A stretch of 15,082 bases of DNA from an uncultured Lachnoclostridium sp. (GTDB lineage Bacteria; Bacillota; Clostridia; Lachnospirales; Lachnospiraceae): the NCBI GenBank assembly GCA_902464595.1, contig CABQJX010000064.1, positions 1 to 15,082 of the forward strand. The letters run 5' to 3'. The notes beneath the pieces were generated by a model that saw only the letters and a program-made list of their open reading frames with translations, was not told the DNA's origin and ran no database searches. Below, in pieces: positions 1 to 6,871 of the stretch. Positions within the stretch are counted from its first letter, which is position 1. Each line of letters begins with the position of its first letter. The position numbers and the translations under genes were made by a program.

Positions 1-582
1 AAGAAGGGGGAATTTAAGCGTACCTCCAACCGCCATGACTATGCCTTAAAACCATATGGGCAGACAGCTCTCAATGCGTTAAAGGACGGAGGGTATGACG
101 TGATCTCCATTGGAAAAATTTATGATATTTTTGACGGTGAGGGGCTTACTCAGTCCAATCACTCCGATTCCTCCGTCCATGGAATGGAGCAGACCATTGA
201 ATATGCGGGAAAAGATTTTACTGGCCTTTGCTTTGTAAATCTTGTGGATTTTGATGCGCTTTGGGGACACCGCCGCAATACAGAAGGGTATGGTGCGGAG
301 CTGGAGCGTTTTGATGAGAAATTAGGAGAACTCCTTCCTCTCCTGAAGGAGGATGACCTTTTGATCCTCACTGCCGACCACGGAAATGATCCCACCTATA
401 CAGGAACGGATCATACAAGGGAGAATGTTCCGTTTATCGCTTATTCACCCTCTATGAAAGAGGGAAAAGATCTGGGAGAGGCAGATACCTTTGCCGTGAT
501 CGGAGCCACCATTGCAGATAATTTTGGCGTGGCCATGCCTGAGGGGACCATTGGTTCCTCAATTTTGGAACAGCTTTCCTAG
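1..582 (+). CDS. deoB: Phosphopentomutase (DeoB), C-terminal part, 5' end outside window
   Basis: The frame is open from base 1 to a TAG at 580-582, giving 193 residues of a protein that begins upstream. DeoB interconverts ribose or deoxyribose 1-phosphate and 5-phosphate in cytoplasmic nucleoside salvage, using two Mn ions. Metal-site residues of this alkaline-phosphatase-superfamily enzyme are visible: fragment D85 and H90 in VDFDALWGH, D126-H127 in TADHGND, and H138 in TDHTREN. The spacings between these residues (5, 41 and 11) match those I recall for Bacillus DeoB, which implies roughly 200 residues are missing at the N-terminus. The gene ends in its own terminator, so it is not cotranscribed with the membrane-protein operon that follows. 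Confidence 0.95.
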   Translation, partial: KKGEFKRTSNRHDYALKPYGQTALNALKDGGYDVISIGKIYDIFDGEGLTQSNHSDSSVHGMEQTIEYAGKDFTGLCFVNLVDFDALWGHRRNTEGYGAELERFDEKLGELLPLLKEDDLLILTADHGNDPTYTGTDHTRENVPFIAYSPSMKEGKDLGEADTFAVIGATIADNFGVAMPEGTIGSSILEQLS

Positions 583-647
583 AGTGAGGCAGGTTCAGAA
601 GATATTCAGGAAATATTCGTAAAGTATAAGAAAGCAGCATAAAATGT

Positions 648-719
648 AAAGCAGACTGTCCTGATTTTGGAAGAAGGAGATATTCCTTTGATCCAAACAA
701 GGGCAGTCTGTTTTGCTTT
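648..719 (+). terminator. Rho-independent terminator of deoB
   Basis: An 11-bp stem pairs CAGACTGTCCT (652-662) with AGGGCAGTCTG (700-710), with one G-T wobble. It is extended at its base by AAAG (648-651) against TTTT (711-714) and followed by a T-rich tail. A nested hairpin, AAGGA-gatat-TCCTT, lies inside the loop and is itself bracketed by TTTGG/CCAAA. The A-run on the left flank means it could also stop transcription from the opposite direction. Confidence 0.85.
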
Positions 720-736
720 GTACGGAGGATGCCAAG

Positions 737-774
737 ATAAATCCTATAATTATTATATATAAATCCTATAATTA
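737..774. repeat. Perfect 16-bp direct repeat upstream of the DUF5058 operon promoter
   Basis: ATAAATCCTATAATTA occurs at 737-752 and again, identically, at 759-774, separated by TTATAT. The period is 22 bp, about two helical turns, so both copies face the same side of the DNA. The pair ends 24 bp upstream of the predicted -35 element. This is the usual place for tandem operator sites of an activator. No protein can be assigned to it from this window. Each copy contains TATAAT, but neither has a convincing -35 at the right distance. Confidence 0.75.
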
Positions 775-798
775 ATATGATTAGAAATATATTAGCTA

Positions 799-827
799 TG
801 GACTTTTCTGTATAAACATGGTACAAT
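799..827 (+). promoter_or_regulatory. Predicted sigma-A-type promoter of the DUF5058 operon
   Basis: TGGACT (799-804), a 17-bp spacer and TACAAT (822-827). The -35 matches TTGACA at four of six positions and the -10 matches at five of six. Transcription would start near 834, leaving about 33 nt of leader with a strong AAGGAGG at 853-859. Confidence 0.55.
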
Positions 828-866
828 AGAGTTGTCGGCAAAAACTACTAAAAAGGAGGCTGCAAA

Positions 867-1586
867 ATGAGTAATATTGAGCAAGTCCAACAAGTATCTA
901 ATTCACCCATCCTGTGGCTGTTGTGCGGAGTGACAGTTATCATTTCTGCCATTCAGACTGTTATGTACATGAGACAGTGCAGCAGGACCACAAGAGAGGT
1001 CGGCCTGGATCCGAAGATCCCGAAGGAGGCGTTCCGCGTAGGCCTGATCTCAGCAATTGGCCCGGCCTTAGGCGTATTTATTGTTATGGTAGGCCTGATG
1101 GCTTCCATCGGCGGCCCTATGGCATGGCTGCGCCTTTCCATTATTGGAGCTGCTGCCACAGAGCTTTCCGCAGCGAACGTAGGTGCAGATGCATGCGGCG
1201 TTCAGCTGGGAACAGAGCAGTATACCTTAGTATGCCTGGCAGTATCCTGGTTTACCATGGCTTTAAACGGAGCTGGCTGGCTGCTGTTTACAGGCGTGGC
1301 AACCCCCTCTCTGGAAACTCTTAGAAATAAGGTATCCGGCGGAGATATGAAGTGGCTGGTTGTGCTCAGCGGAGCATGTTCTCTGGGAATCTTCGGCTAT
1401 CTGAATGCAGGTGAGATCCTCAAAGGGGTAGGGAACACGCTGGCAGTTATATCCGGCGCCATTTCAATGGTGGTACTTGTAAAGACTGTGTGCAAGAAGT
1501 ATCCTAAGCTGATGGAATACTCCCTCGGCATCGCTATGATCATTGGTATGATCTTTGCATTGGGATATGACCAACTCATTAAATAG
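867..1586 (+). CDS. DUF5058-type integral membrane protein, probable transporter subunit
   Basis: A 239-residue, very hydrophobic protein with roughly six or seven membrane segments, near residues 14-34, 57-80, 84-104, 119-141, 163-179, 187-207 and 217-234. The glycine/alanine-rich stretch at about 66-112 carries ATELSAANVGADACG, which looks like a conserved polar patch within the membrane rather than a plain anchor. I recognise the family as DUF5058, whose biochemistry is not established as far as I know. The start is fixed by AAGGAGG at 853-859, 7 bp before the ATG. It is the first gene of an apparent operon with a second membrane protein 17 bp downstream and an M20 amidohydrolase after that. 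This suggests the two membrane proteins form a permease that feeds the hydrolase. That role is inference from context. Confidence 0.75.
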   Translation: MSNIEQVQQVSNSPILWLLCGVTVIISAIQTVMYMRQCSRTTREVGLDPKIPKEAFRVGLISAIGPALGVFIVMVGLMASIGGPMAWLRLSIIGAAATELSAANVGADACGVQLGTEQYTLVCLAVSWFTMALNGAGWLLFTGVATPSLETLRNKVSGGDMKWLVVLSGACSLGIFGYLNAGEILKGVGNTLAVISGAISMVVLVKTVCKKYPKLMEYSLGIAMIIGMIFALGYDQLIK

Positions 1587-1603
1587 ACCAGGAGGGGAGA
1601 AAA

Positions 1604-2266
1604 ATGACAGAAAAAGAAATCATGAAAGAATGGAAGAAAAGCAGTATCAGAATTGGTTCTCCAACGAATATCCTGGCTGCCCTTGCTTCTTTTATACCCG
1701 TTATCTGGCTGTGTACTACTTATGATTGCTGGCCCCCTGTAAGCACGGTTCTGACAGCTTGGGGAATGATCGCCGCTTCTTTCGGAGCATTTTATTTTGT
1801 AGAGCCAGTGTCTTATTATGCGGCTCTCGGAATGACAGGAACTTATCTGAGCTTCCTTTCAGGAAATATCGGAAACATGAGAGTTCCCTGTGCAGCTCTT
1901 GCATTAGATGTAACAAAGTCTGAGCCTGGTACGATCCAGGCAGAGGTTGTTTCTACTATGGCAATCTGCGGTTCCATTATCACAAACCTGATCGGAACAA
2001 CCTCCGCTGTTATTGTGGGAGGCGCAGTTCTTGCAGTACTTCCGGAATTTATCGTAGTAGGTTTGACACAGTACGCCAGCTCCGCTATTTTCGGTGCAAC
2101 CTTTGGAAACTTTGCTGTAAAATATCCTAAAATTGCTATTTTTGCTATTGTAATCCCTGTTATCTTAAAAGTGGCAACCGGACTTCCGGCAGCAGCAGTT
2201 ATTGTATGTACCGTATTCGGCACACTGCTGATCGCCAGAGTATTCTATAAGAAGGGGCTTGTTTAA
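1604..2266 (+). CDS. Multi-pass membrane protein, likely partner of the DUF5058 protein
   Basis: A 220-residue protein with a short charged N-terminus (residues 1-17) followed by about six membrane segments, near 22-38, 49-66, 70-87, 116-150, 152-170 and 176-210. It contains a polar, conserved-looking stretch at about 83-115 (LSGNIGNMRVPCAALALDV) and a second small-residue-rich block at 122-145. AGGAGGGG at 1590-1597 precedes the ATG by 6 bp. It starts 17 bp after the upstream gene stops, so translation is probably coupled. I do not recognise a named family with certainty. The size, the topology and the pairing with DUF5058 fit a two-subunit secondary transporter. It could also be a membrane accessory protein of unrelated function. 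Confidence 0.65.
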   Translation: MTEKEIMKEWKKSSIRIGSPTNILAALASFIPVIWLCTTYDCWPPVSTVLTAWGMIAASFGAFYFVEPVSYYAALGMTGTYLSFLSGNIGNMRVPCAALALDVTKSEPGTIQAEVVSTMAICGSIITNLIGTTSAVIVGGAVLAVLPEFIVVGLTQYASSAIFGATFGNFAVKYPKIAIFAIVIPVILKVATGLPAAAVIVCTVFGTLLIARVFYKKGLV

Positions 2267-2325
2267 AACAATATTTGGCAAAAATCATTACTGATAGAAA
2301 TTTGATTTCAGGAAAGGAGTCGTTT

Positions 2326-3510
2326 ATGATGTGGGAAAAGTGTAAAGATTTACAGGAAGGCCTTGTAAAAATGCGCAGGGAGCTCCACCAGATCCCGGAG
2401 GTTGGAGGGGATCTTCCAAAGACGAAGGCTTATGTTATGGAAAAGTTGAATGAACTGGGAATCCCCTTTGTGGAGAATGATACAGACAGCGCTCTGATCG
2501 CTACCATCCAGGGTGGAAAGCCAGGAAAAACCATTGCTCTGAGAGCCGATATGGATGCCCTTGCGATCAAGGAAGCAAATCCTGTAGATTACATATCAAA
2601 GCATGACGGGTGCATGCATGCATGTGGTCATGATACCCACATGACTATGCTTTTAGGCGCAGCGAAAATTTTAAGCGAAAATAAGGATCAGATTCCAGGA
2701 ACGGTAAAGCTGTTCTTCCAGACCGATGAGGAGGGTTCCCGCGGTGCAGAGCGTCTTTGCCAAGCAGGCGTGATGAAGGGTGTTGACGCTGTGTTTGGAA
2801 CCCATATCGGAACTATCCTGTCTAAGGACATCAAAGCAGGAACCGTCATCTGTGTTCCAGGCTGCTGTATGGCTTCCTTCGATAAATTTGTCATCAAGGT
2901 AAAGGGAATGGGATGTCATGGTTCTACTCCTGAAAAGGGTGTAGATCCGATCAATATCGCCTCCCATATCGTGATCAATCTTCAGGAGATCATTGCAAGG
3001 GAAATCCCGGCAGTAAAGCCATCTGTTCTGACCATCGGCCATTTGCAGGCTGGATACGCTTACAATGCAATTCCATCTGAGGCTCTGATCGAGGGAACGA
3101 TCCGTGCTCTGGAGGAAGATGTACGCCAGGAGCTGGCAAAGAGGATTGGAGAGGTTGCAGAGGCAACCGCGAAGGCGTTTAGGGGCGAAGTTGAATATGA
3201 GATGATCTGGGGAGCTCCTCCTGTTATCAATGAGGCAGAGATGGCGAAGCTGGCTGCTGACTGTGCAAGAGATGTAGTGGGCGATGATATGGTGATCGAT
3301 CATGTGGAAGCGCCAAATATGGGCGGCGAGGATTTCGCTTACTATCTGAAGGAAGCTCCGGGAGCATTTATGTTCCTCAGCTCCTCTAACCCGGAAAAGC
3401 ACACAGATGTTCCTCACCACAATCCTCTGTTCAATGTAGACGAGGATGTGTTCTGGATCGGTTCTGCAGTATTTGTGCGGATCGTGGAAAAGTATTTAGG
3501 CATGGAATAG
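2326..3510 (+). CDS. M20 family metallo-amidohydrolase (M20D / amidohydrolase type)
   Basis: A 394-residue cytoplasmic hydrolase of the family that includes IAA-amino acid, hippurate and N-acetyl-diaminopimelate hydrolases, which remove an acyl group from an amino acid or short peptide. Metal-site features are C100-G-H102-D103 in HACGHDTHM, the E135-E136 pair in FQTDEEGSRGAE (general base), H160 in FGTHIG, and the C-terminal PHHNPLF. The length is normal for the family, which has a catalytic domain plus an inserted dimerisation lid at about 180-295. I chose the ATG at 2326 because AAAGGAG at 2313-2319 precedes it; the frame stays open upstream to a TTG at 2275 but that start has no ribosome binding site. 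It lies 59 bp after the membrane-protein pair and 25 bp before yajC. The substrate cannot be read from the sequence, and an acylated amino acid or dipeptide brought in by the upstream pair is inference. Confidence 0.9.
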   Translation: MMWEKCKDLQEGLVKMRRELHQIPEVGGDLPKTKAYVMEKLNELGIPFVENDTDSALIATIQGGKPGKTIALRADMDALAIKEANPVDYISKHDGCMHACGHDTHMTMLLGAAKILSENKDQIPGTVKLFFQTDEEGSRGAERLCQAGVMKGVDAVFGTHIGTILSKDIKAGTVICVPGCCMASFDKFVIKVKGMGCHGSTPEKGVDPINIASHIVINLQEIIAREIPAVKPSVLTIGHLQAGYAYNAIPSEALIEGTIRALEEDVRQELAKRIGEVAEATAKAFRGEVEYEMIWGAPPVINEAEMAKLAADCARDVVGDDMVIDHVEAPNMGGEDFAYYLKEAPGAFMFLSSSNPEKHTDVPHHNPLFNVDEDVFWIGSAVFVRIVEKYLGME

Positions 3511-3535
3511 GAAGCAGGAAAGGACAGTTTGAGTT

Positions 3536-3802
3536 ATGACACCAGGGTTACTGTTTTTAGCGTACGGCGTGATCGTCATTGTGGCCATGTATGTGTTTGT
3601 TTATATACCAAATAAGAAGAAACACAAGAAAATGCAGGAGCTGCATGATTCCATTCAGGAAGGGGATCAGGTTATCACCATAGGAGGCGTAGTCGGGACT
3701 GTGGTTAAACGGGATTCTGAATATGTAACCCTTCGGATCGATGAGGAGACCGGCTCCACGATGAAGATTGTGCTTTACGCAGTGCATCAGAAGCTTAGTT
3801 AA
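3536..3802 (+). CDS. yajC: YajC, Sec translocase accessory subunit
   Basis: An 88-residue protein with one N-terminal membrane segment (about residues 4-24), a basic stretch (NKKKHKKMQEL), and the conserved YajC core: GDQVITIGGVVGTVVK at about 43-58 followed by a short beta-rich tail. YajC associates with SecDF and YidC at the plasma membrane. AGGAAAGGA upstream supports the ATG at 3536. It is cotranscribed, by spacing, with the M20 hydrolase and is followed by a terminator. The usual neighbours secD and secF, or tgt and queA, are not here, so the gene sits apart from its common context. Confidence 0.9.
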   Translation: MTPGLLFLAYGVIVIVAMYVFVYIPNKKKHKKMQELHDSIQEGDQVITIGGVVGTVVKRDSEYVTLRIDEETGSTMKIVLYAVHQKLS

Positions 3803-3807
3803 CAGAC

Positions 3808-3869
3808 AGCAGACACGGAAGCTGTGTGGGTGGAAAGTACCCGCCAGACTCTGTGTCTGCTTTATTTTT
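3808..3869 (+). terminator. Rho-independent terminator after yajC
   Basis: AGCAGACAC (3808-3816) pairs perfectly with GTGTCTGCT (3853-3861). An inner stem GTGGGT/ACCCGC (3826-3831 with 3840-3845, one wobble) fills part of the loop, and TTTATTTTT follows. Confidence 0.8.
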
Positions 3870-3904
3870 GGCTGTACGGCAGGTCAGTAAGGAGAAGAAA
3901 ACTC

Positions 3905-3933
3905 TTTACTGTACCGGGGAAGCGTGTTACAAT
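3905..3933 (+). promoter_or_regulatory. Predicted promoter of the cyclophilin lipoprotein gene
   Basis: TTTACT (3905-3910), a 17-bp spacer and TACAAT (3928-3933). It lies between the yajC terminator and the next gene, so that gene appears to be an independent transcription unit with a leader of about 58 nt. Confidence 0.55.
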
Positions 3934-3998
3934 GGGGCCATTAGGGAAAAAGGGGATTGTAAGAAATTTCCTTTTCTATGAAATGAGGAGTAAAAAGA

Positions 3999-4757
3999 AT
4001 GAGAAAAAAATGGACTTGTATTTGTATGGCAGCCCTTCTTGCATTGTCTGTGCTCAGCGGATGCAGCGCTTCTGCTAAGACGGAAACAGAGACGGAATCC
4101 TCTATCGAAAAGACAGGGGAAGGAACCGAGGCAGCCGGAACAGAGGGTTCGGAAGCAGAAACCGAGGCAGTCGGAACAGAGGGTGCGAAAGCAGAAACCG
4201 AGGCAGCCGGAACAGAAAGTGCGGAAGCAGAGACGGAGTCAGCCGGAACAGAGACCGTAACGGGAAAGCACCATGTGACGATCACAGTGAAAGACTATGG
4301 TGAGATCGCAGTGGAGCTTTATGGAGATGAGGCTCCGATTACTGTGGCGAATTTCCTCAAACTGGCAGGAGATGGATTCTATGACGGACTGACGTTCCAC
4401 CGGATCATAAGCGGTTTTATGATCCAGGGAGGAGATCCTCTGGGAACCGGCATGGGAGGAGCCGATGAGGAGATCAAGGGAGAGTTTGCCAATAATGGGG
4501 TGGAAAACCCATTATCCCATACAAGAGGAGCCATTTCCATGGCCCGTTCCCAGAAAATGGACAGTGCCAGCTCCCAGTTCTTTATCGTTCATGAGGACAG
4601 CCAGTTCTTAGATGGGGATTATGCCTGCTTTGGGTATGTTACAGAAGGCATGGAAGTAGTGGACGCCATCTGTAAGGATACTCAGGTAGAGGATAACAAC
4701 GGGACTGTGGCAAAAGAAAACCAGCCGGTGATCGAAAAGATCCAGGTTGTGGACTGA
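3999..4757 (+). CDS. Secreted lipoprotein cyclophilin-type peptidyl-prolyl isomerase
   Basis: A 252-residue protein. Residues 1-21 form a lipoprotein signal with lipobox LSGC, so C22 would be lipidated and the protein anchored to the outer face of the membrane. Residues 23-90 are a Glu/Thr/Ala/Gly-rich linker containing 12-residue tandem repeats. Residues 91-250 form a compact bacterial cyclophilin domain: FHRIISGFMIQGGDP at 133-147 includes the catalytic arginine R135, SSQFFI lies at 191-196, and ACFGYV at 209-214. It catalyses proline cis-trans isomerisation, probably helping exported proteins fold. GAGGAG at 3985-3990 sets the ATG. It is flanked by its own promoter and terminator. Confidence 0.93.
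   Translation: MRKKWTCICMAALLALSVLSGCSASAKTETETESSIEKTGEGTEAAGTEGSEAETEAVGTEGAKAETEAAGTESAEAETESAGTETVTGKHHVTITVKDYGEIAVELYGDEAPITVANFLKLAGDGFYDGLTFHRIISGFMIQGGDPLGTGMGGADEEIKGEFANNGVENPLSHTRGAISMARSQKMDSASSQFFIVHEDSQFLDGDYACFGYVTEGMEVVDAICKDTQVEDNNGTVAKENQPVIEKIQVVD
4131..4256 (+). repeat. 36-bp tandem repeat (3.5 copies) coding the cyclophilin linker
   Basis: Units lie at 4131-4166, 4167-4202 and 4203-4238, with a half unit at 4239-4256. Each encodes a variant of A-[AV]-G-T-E-x-[SA]-x-A-E-T-E. The copies differ at scattered positions, so this is an older, diverged array that keeps the reading frame. It sits between the lipid anchor and the catalytic domain and probably acts as a flexible spacer through the cell wall. 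Confidence 0.85.
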
Positions 4758-4784
4758 TCGGGGCAGGATATAAATTTGTAATTA

Positions 4785-4830
4785 AAACCAGCGTAGCCAT
4801 AAATCTGACGGCTATGCTGGTTTCATTTTG
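4785..4830 (+). terminator. Rho-independent terminator after the cyclophilin gene
   Basis: AAACCAGCGTAGCC (4785-4798) pairs with GGCTATGCTGGTTT (4810-4823) over 14 bp with one wobble, across an 11-nt loop, followed by CATTTTG. It marks the left edge of the conserved-looking chromosome before the AT-rich restriction cassette. Confidence 0.85.
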
Positions 4831-4887
4831 ATGAAAATAACCTTGCTTTTATAAAAAAACAGGGAGAACATATTTTCTTTTTTTCTA

Positions 4888-4916
4888 TTGTTTGTACCGC
4901 TATTATACGATATAAT
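4888..4916 (+). promoter_or_regulatory. Predicted promoter of the restriction-modification operon
   Basis: TTGTTT (4888-4893), exactly 17 bp, then a perfect TATAAT (4911-4916), in a very AT-rich stretch. It is the only good promoter seen ahead of the three cassette genes. An AAGGAGG at 4942-4948 precedes the first ATG by a rather long 13 bp. No C-protein gene or obvious operator is visible. Confidence 0.65.
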
Positions 4917-4961
4917 GATAACAAGTTCTGAGATAAATGATAAGGAGGAGAAGATTACTGT

Positions 4962-5987
4962 ATGAGGTATATAGGAGGAAAAACAAATCTCCTAAATGAT
5001 ATTGGAACTGCGATCACGACATTTGCTCCGAATACAAGAACTGTAATTGATATATTTTCTGGCAGCGGTGCTGTCTCTGCTTATCTCAAGTCCAATCATT
5101 ATAATATCATTGGCAATGATTTTATGTATTTTTCTTATGTTCTGAGCAGAGGAACGACTGCCTTGGATCAAGTCCCCAATTTTGAGAGGCTGGGAATCCA
5201 TGATCCTATTAAATATTTAAATTCACTTCGGTTTGAGGATGCAGGGATTTCTATAGAAGAATGTTTTATTTATAATAATTATTCCCCTCATGGCGATGTA
5301 AAAAGGATGTATTTTCAAAATAAGAATGCCATAAAAATAGATATAATAAGGATTACAATTGAACGTTGGAAAAACAACAATCGCATCAATGAGGATGAAT
5401 ATTTTTATCTTCTTGGAGCCTTGATCGCTGCCGTTCCATTTGTAAGTAATATTACAGGTGTATATGGAGCCTATTTGAAGCATTGGGATGCAAGAACATA
5501 TAATCCTCTGGAATTAAAGCATCCTGCTCTTATAAATGGAGGACAAGCTGTCTTTTTTAATAAAAATTGCGATGTCCTATTATCAGAAGATAAAATTGAG
5601 GCAGATCTGCTTTATGCAGATCCTCCTTATAATTCCAGACAGTATCTGCCTAATTATCATGTCCTTGAAACGATTGCAAAATATGACAATCCGCCTATTC
5701 ATGGAGTAACTGGAATGAGAGATTACCAGGAACAGCGCTCGGATTTTTGTACGGTGAGGGGAGTTAAAAATGCTTTCAGACGCATGATCGAAAATGCCAA
5801 AGTCAGATATGTTCTTATTAGCTATAATAATGAAGGGTTATTGACCACAGAAGAACTGACAGATATTTGCAAGGAGTATGCTTTGCCAAATACATTTTAT
5901 TTGCAGGAGATAAACTACAGAAGATATAACAATGCAGGAACTGCTCCAGGGGGAGTGAAGGAGCAGCTGTATTTTTTTTGTAAATAG
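4962..5987 (+). CDS. D12-class N6-adenine DNA methyltransferase 1 (like the N-terminal half of M.FokI)
   Basis: A 341-residue SAM-dependent methyltransferase. MRYIGGK at the N-terminus is motif X, DIFSGSG (residues 30-36) is the SAM-binding motif I, and ADPPYNSRQYLPNYH (219-233) holds the catalytic DPPY motif IV at 220-223 that marks adenine-N6 enzymes. The stretches VPFVSNITGVYGAYLKHW (158-175) and IHGVTG are, from memory, closely similar to the N-terminal half of the FokI methyltransferase. It would methylate one strand of an asymmetric site and protect the host from the endonuclease downstream. The start matches the family N-terminus. The gene ends with a T8 run and TAG, and the second methyltransferase begins 11 bp later in a different frame. 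Confidence 0.93.
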   Translation: MRYIGGKTNLLNDIGTAITTFAPNTRTVIDIFSGSGAVSAYLKSNHYNIIGNDFMYFSYVLSRGTTALDQVPNFERLGIHDPIKYLNSLRFEDAGISIEECFIYNNYSPHGDVKRMYFQNKNAIKIDIIRITIERWKNNNRINEDEYFYLLGALIAAVPFVSNITGVYGAYLKHWDARTYNPLELKHPALINGGQAVFFNKNCDVLLSEDKIEADLLYADPPYNSRQYLPNYHVLETIAKYDNPPIHGVTGMRDYQEQRSDFCTVRGVKNAFRRMIENAKVRYVLISYNNEGLLTTEELTDICKEYALPNTFYLQEINYRRYNNAGTAPGGVKEQLYFFCK

Positions 5988-5998
5988 CAGGAGGAATT

Positions 5999-6856
5999 AT
6001 GATATACGACAAATCTCCTTTGAATTATATTGGAGGTAAATACAAAATGCTTCCTAAGATCATCCGATTTTTTCCGAACCAGATAAATGTAATGTATGAT
6101 TTATTTGCCGGAGGCTGTGATGTGTGTACCAACATTGCCGCGAATCAGATATATGCAAACGATATAAATTTTTTTGTTATTGACATATACAGGGCTTTTC
6201 AGCAAAGAACATTGAATGAATTATTAAATGAAATTGATGAGATTATTGCGCGATGGAATTTAAGTATGACAAATGAAAAGGGCTATATTGCTTTTAGAAA
6301 CTACTATAATTCTATCCCGATCGAAAAGAGAAATCCCATTGAATTGTATGTTTTGGTGTGTTATTCCTTCAATTATCAATTTCGCTTTAACAATAGTAAA
6401 GGGTTTAATAATCCATTCGGGCGTGAAAGAAGCAGCTTTAATCCTAGGATGAGGGAAAATCTTAGTATTTTCCATAAAAAGCTTGCTAATATTGCGTTTA
6501 GTAGCCAAAACTTTCGGGATCTGGATTTAGGATTTTTAAAAAAGGGCGATTTCCTGTATGCTGATCCTCCTTATCGAATTACAACGGCAAGCTATAATGA
6601 CGGAAAAAGAGGGTTTGAAGGTTGGAAACTGGAAGATGATCTGGCCCTGTTTGACTTACTGGATCAGTTGGATCGCCAAGGGGTTCATTTTGCCCTGTCA
6701 AATGTGATCGAACATAAAGGAAAAATAAATACAGAACTTATGAGATGGAAACAAAAATATCATACTCATAGAATTAATTACAGCTATAACAATAGTAGTT
6801 ATCAGGCAAAAAATACAGATCAGGTTACAAGAGAGGTTTTGATCACAAATTATTAG
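5999..6856 (+). CDS. D12-class N6-adenine DNA methyltransferase 2 (like the C-terminal half of M.FokI)
   Basis: A 285-residue methyltransferase of the same class but clearly different from its neighbour. It has LNYIGGKYKMLPKI (motif X, residues 8-21), YDLFAGGCDV (motif I, 33-42), a motif reading ANDIN at 53-57, and FLYADPPYRITTASYN with DPPY at 189-192, followed by a target-recognition-like region. AGGAGG at 5989-5994 precedes the ATG by 4 bp. It presumably modifies the strand that methyltransferase 1 does not, as required for an asymmetric site. In the FokI system both activities are in one 647-residue polypeptide; here 341 plus 285 residues are encoded separately. The strand assignment to each enzyme is inference. 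Confidence 0.92.
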   Translation: MIYDKSPLNYIGGKYKMLPKIIRFFPNQINVMYDLFAGGCDVCTNIAANQIYANDINFFVIDIYRAFQQRTLNELLNEIDEIIARWNLSMTNEKGYIAFRNYYNSIPIEKRNPIELYVLVCYSFNYQFRFNNSKGFNNPFGRERSSFNPRMRENLSIFHKKLANIAFSSQNFRDLDLGFLKKGDFLYADPPYRITTASYNDGKRGFEGWKLEDDLALFDLLDQLDRQGVHFALSNVIEHKGKINTELMRWKQKYHTHRINYSYNNSSYQAKNTDQVTREVLITNY

Positions 6857-6871
6857 GGGAGGGGATTTGAT

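Noticed and set aside
2671..3420. 249-residue minus-strand frame opposite the M20 gene
   Set aside because: It is fully antisense to a well-conserved enzyme and has no start signal or motif.
4131..4256. 36-bp repeats as a CRISPR-like array
   Set aside because: The units are directly contiguous with no spacers, keep a reading frame and lie within a gene. No cas genes are present.
4039..4260. 73-residue plus-strand reading frame inside the cyclophilin gene rich in Arg, Gln and Pro
   Set aside because: It is the shifted-frame reading of the 36-bp repeats, has no ribosome binding site and lies wholly inside a well-supported gene.
3941..4285. Minus-strand frame with Ser/Val/Pro repeats
   Set aside because: It is the complement of the same repeat array. 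Repeats with a 36-bp period keep several frames open without coding meaning.
5971..5998. T8 run at the end of methyltransferase 1 as a phase-variable switch joining it to methyltransferase 2
   Set aside because: Adding one T leads at once to a TAA, and removing one T reads into a frame that does not match methyltransferase 2 and stops near its start. Slippage would change only the last few residues and could not create a fusion.
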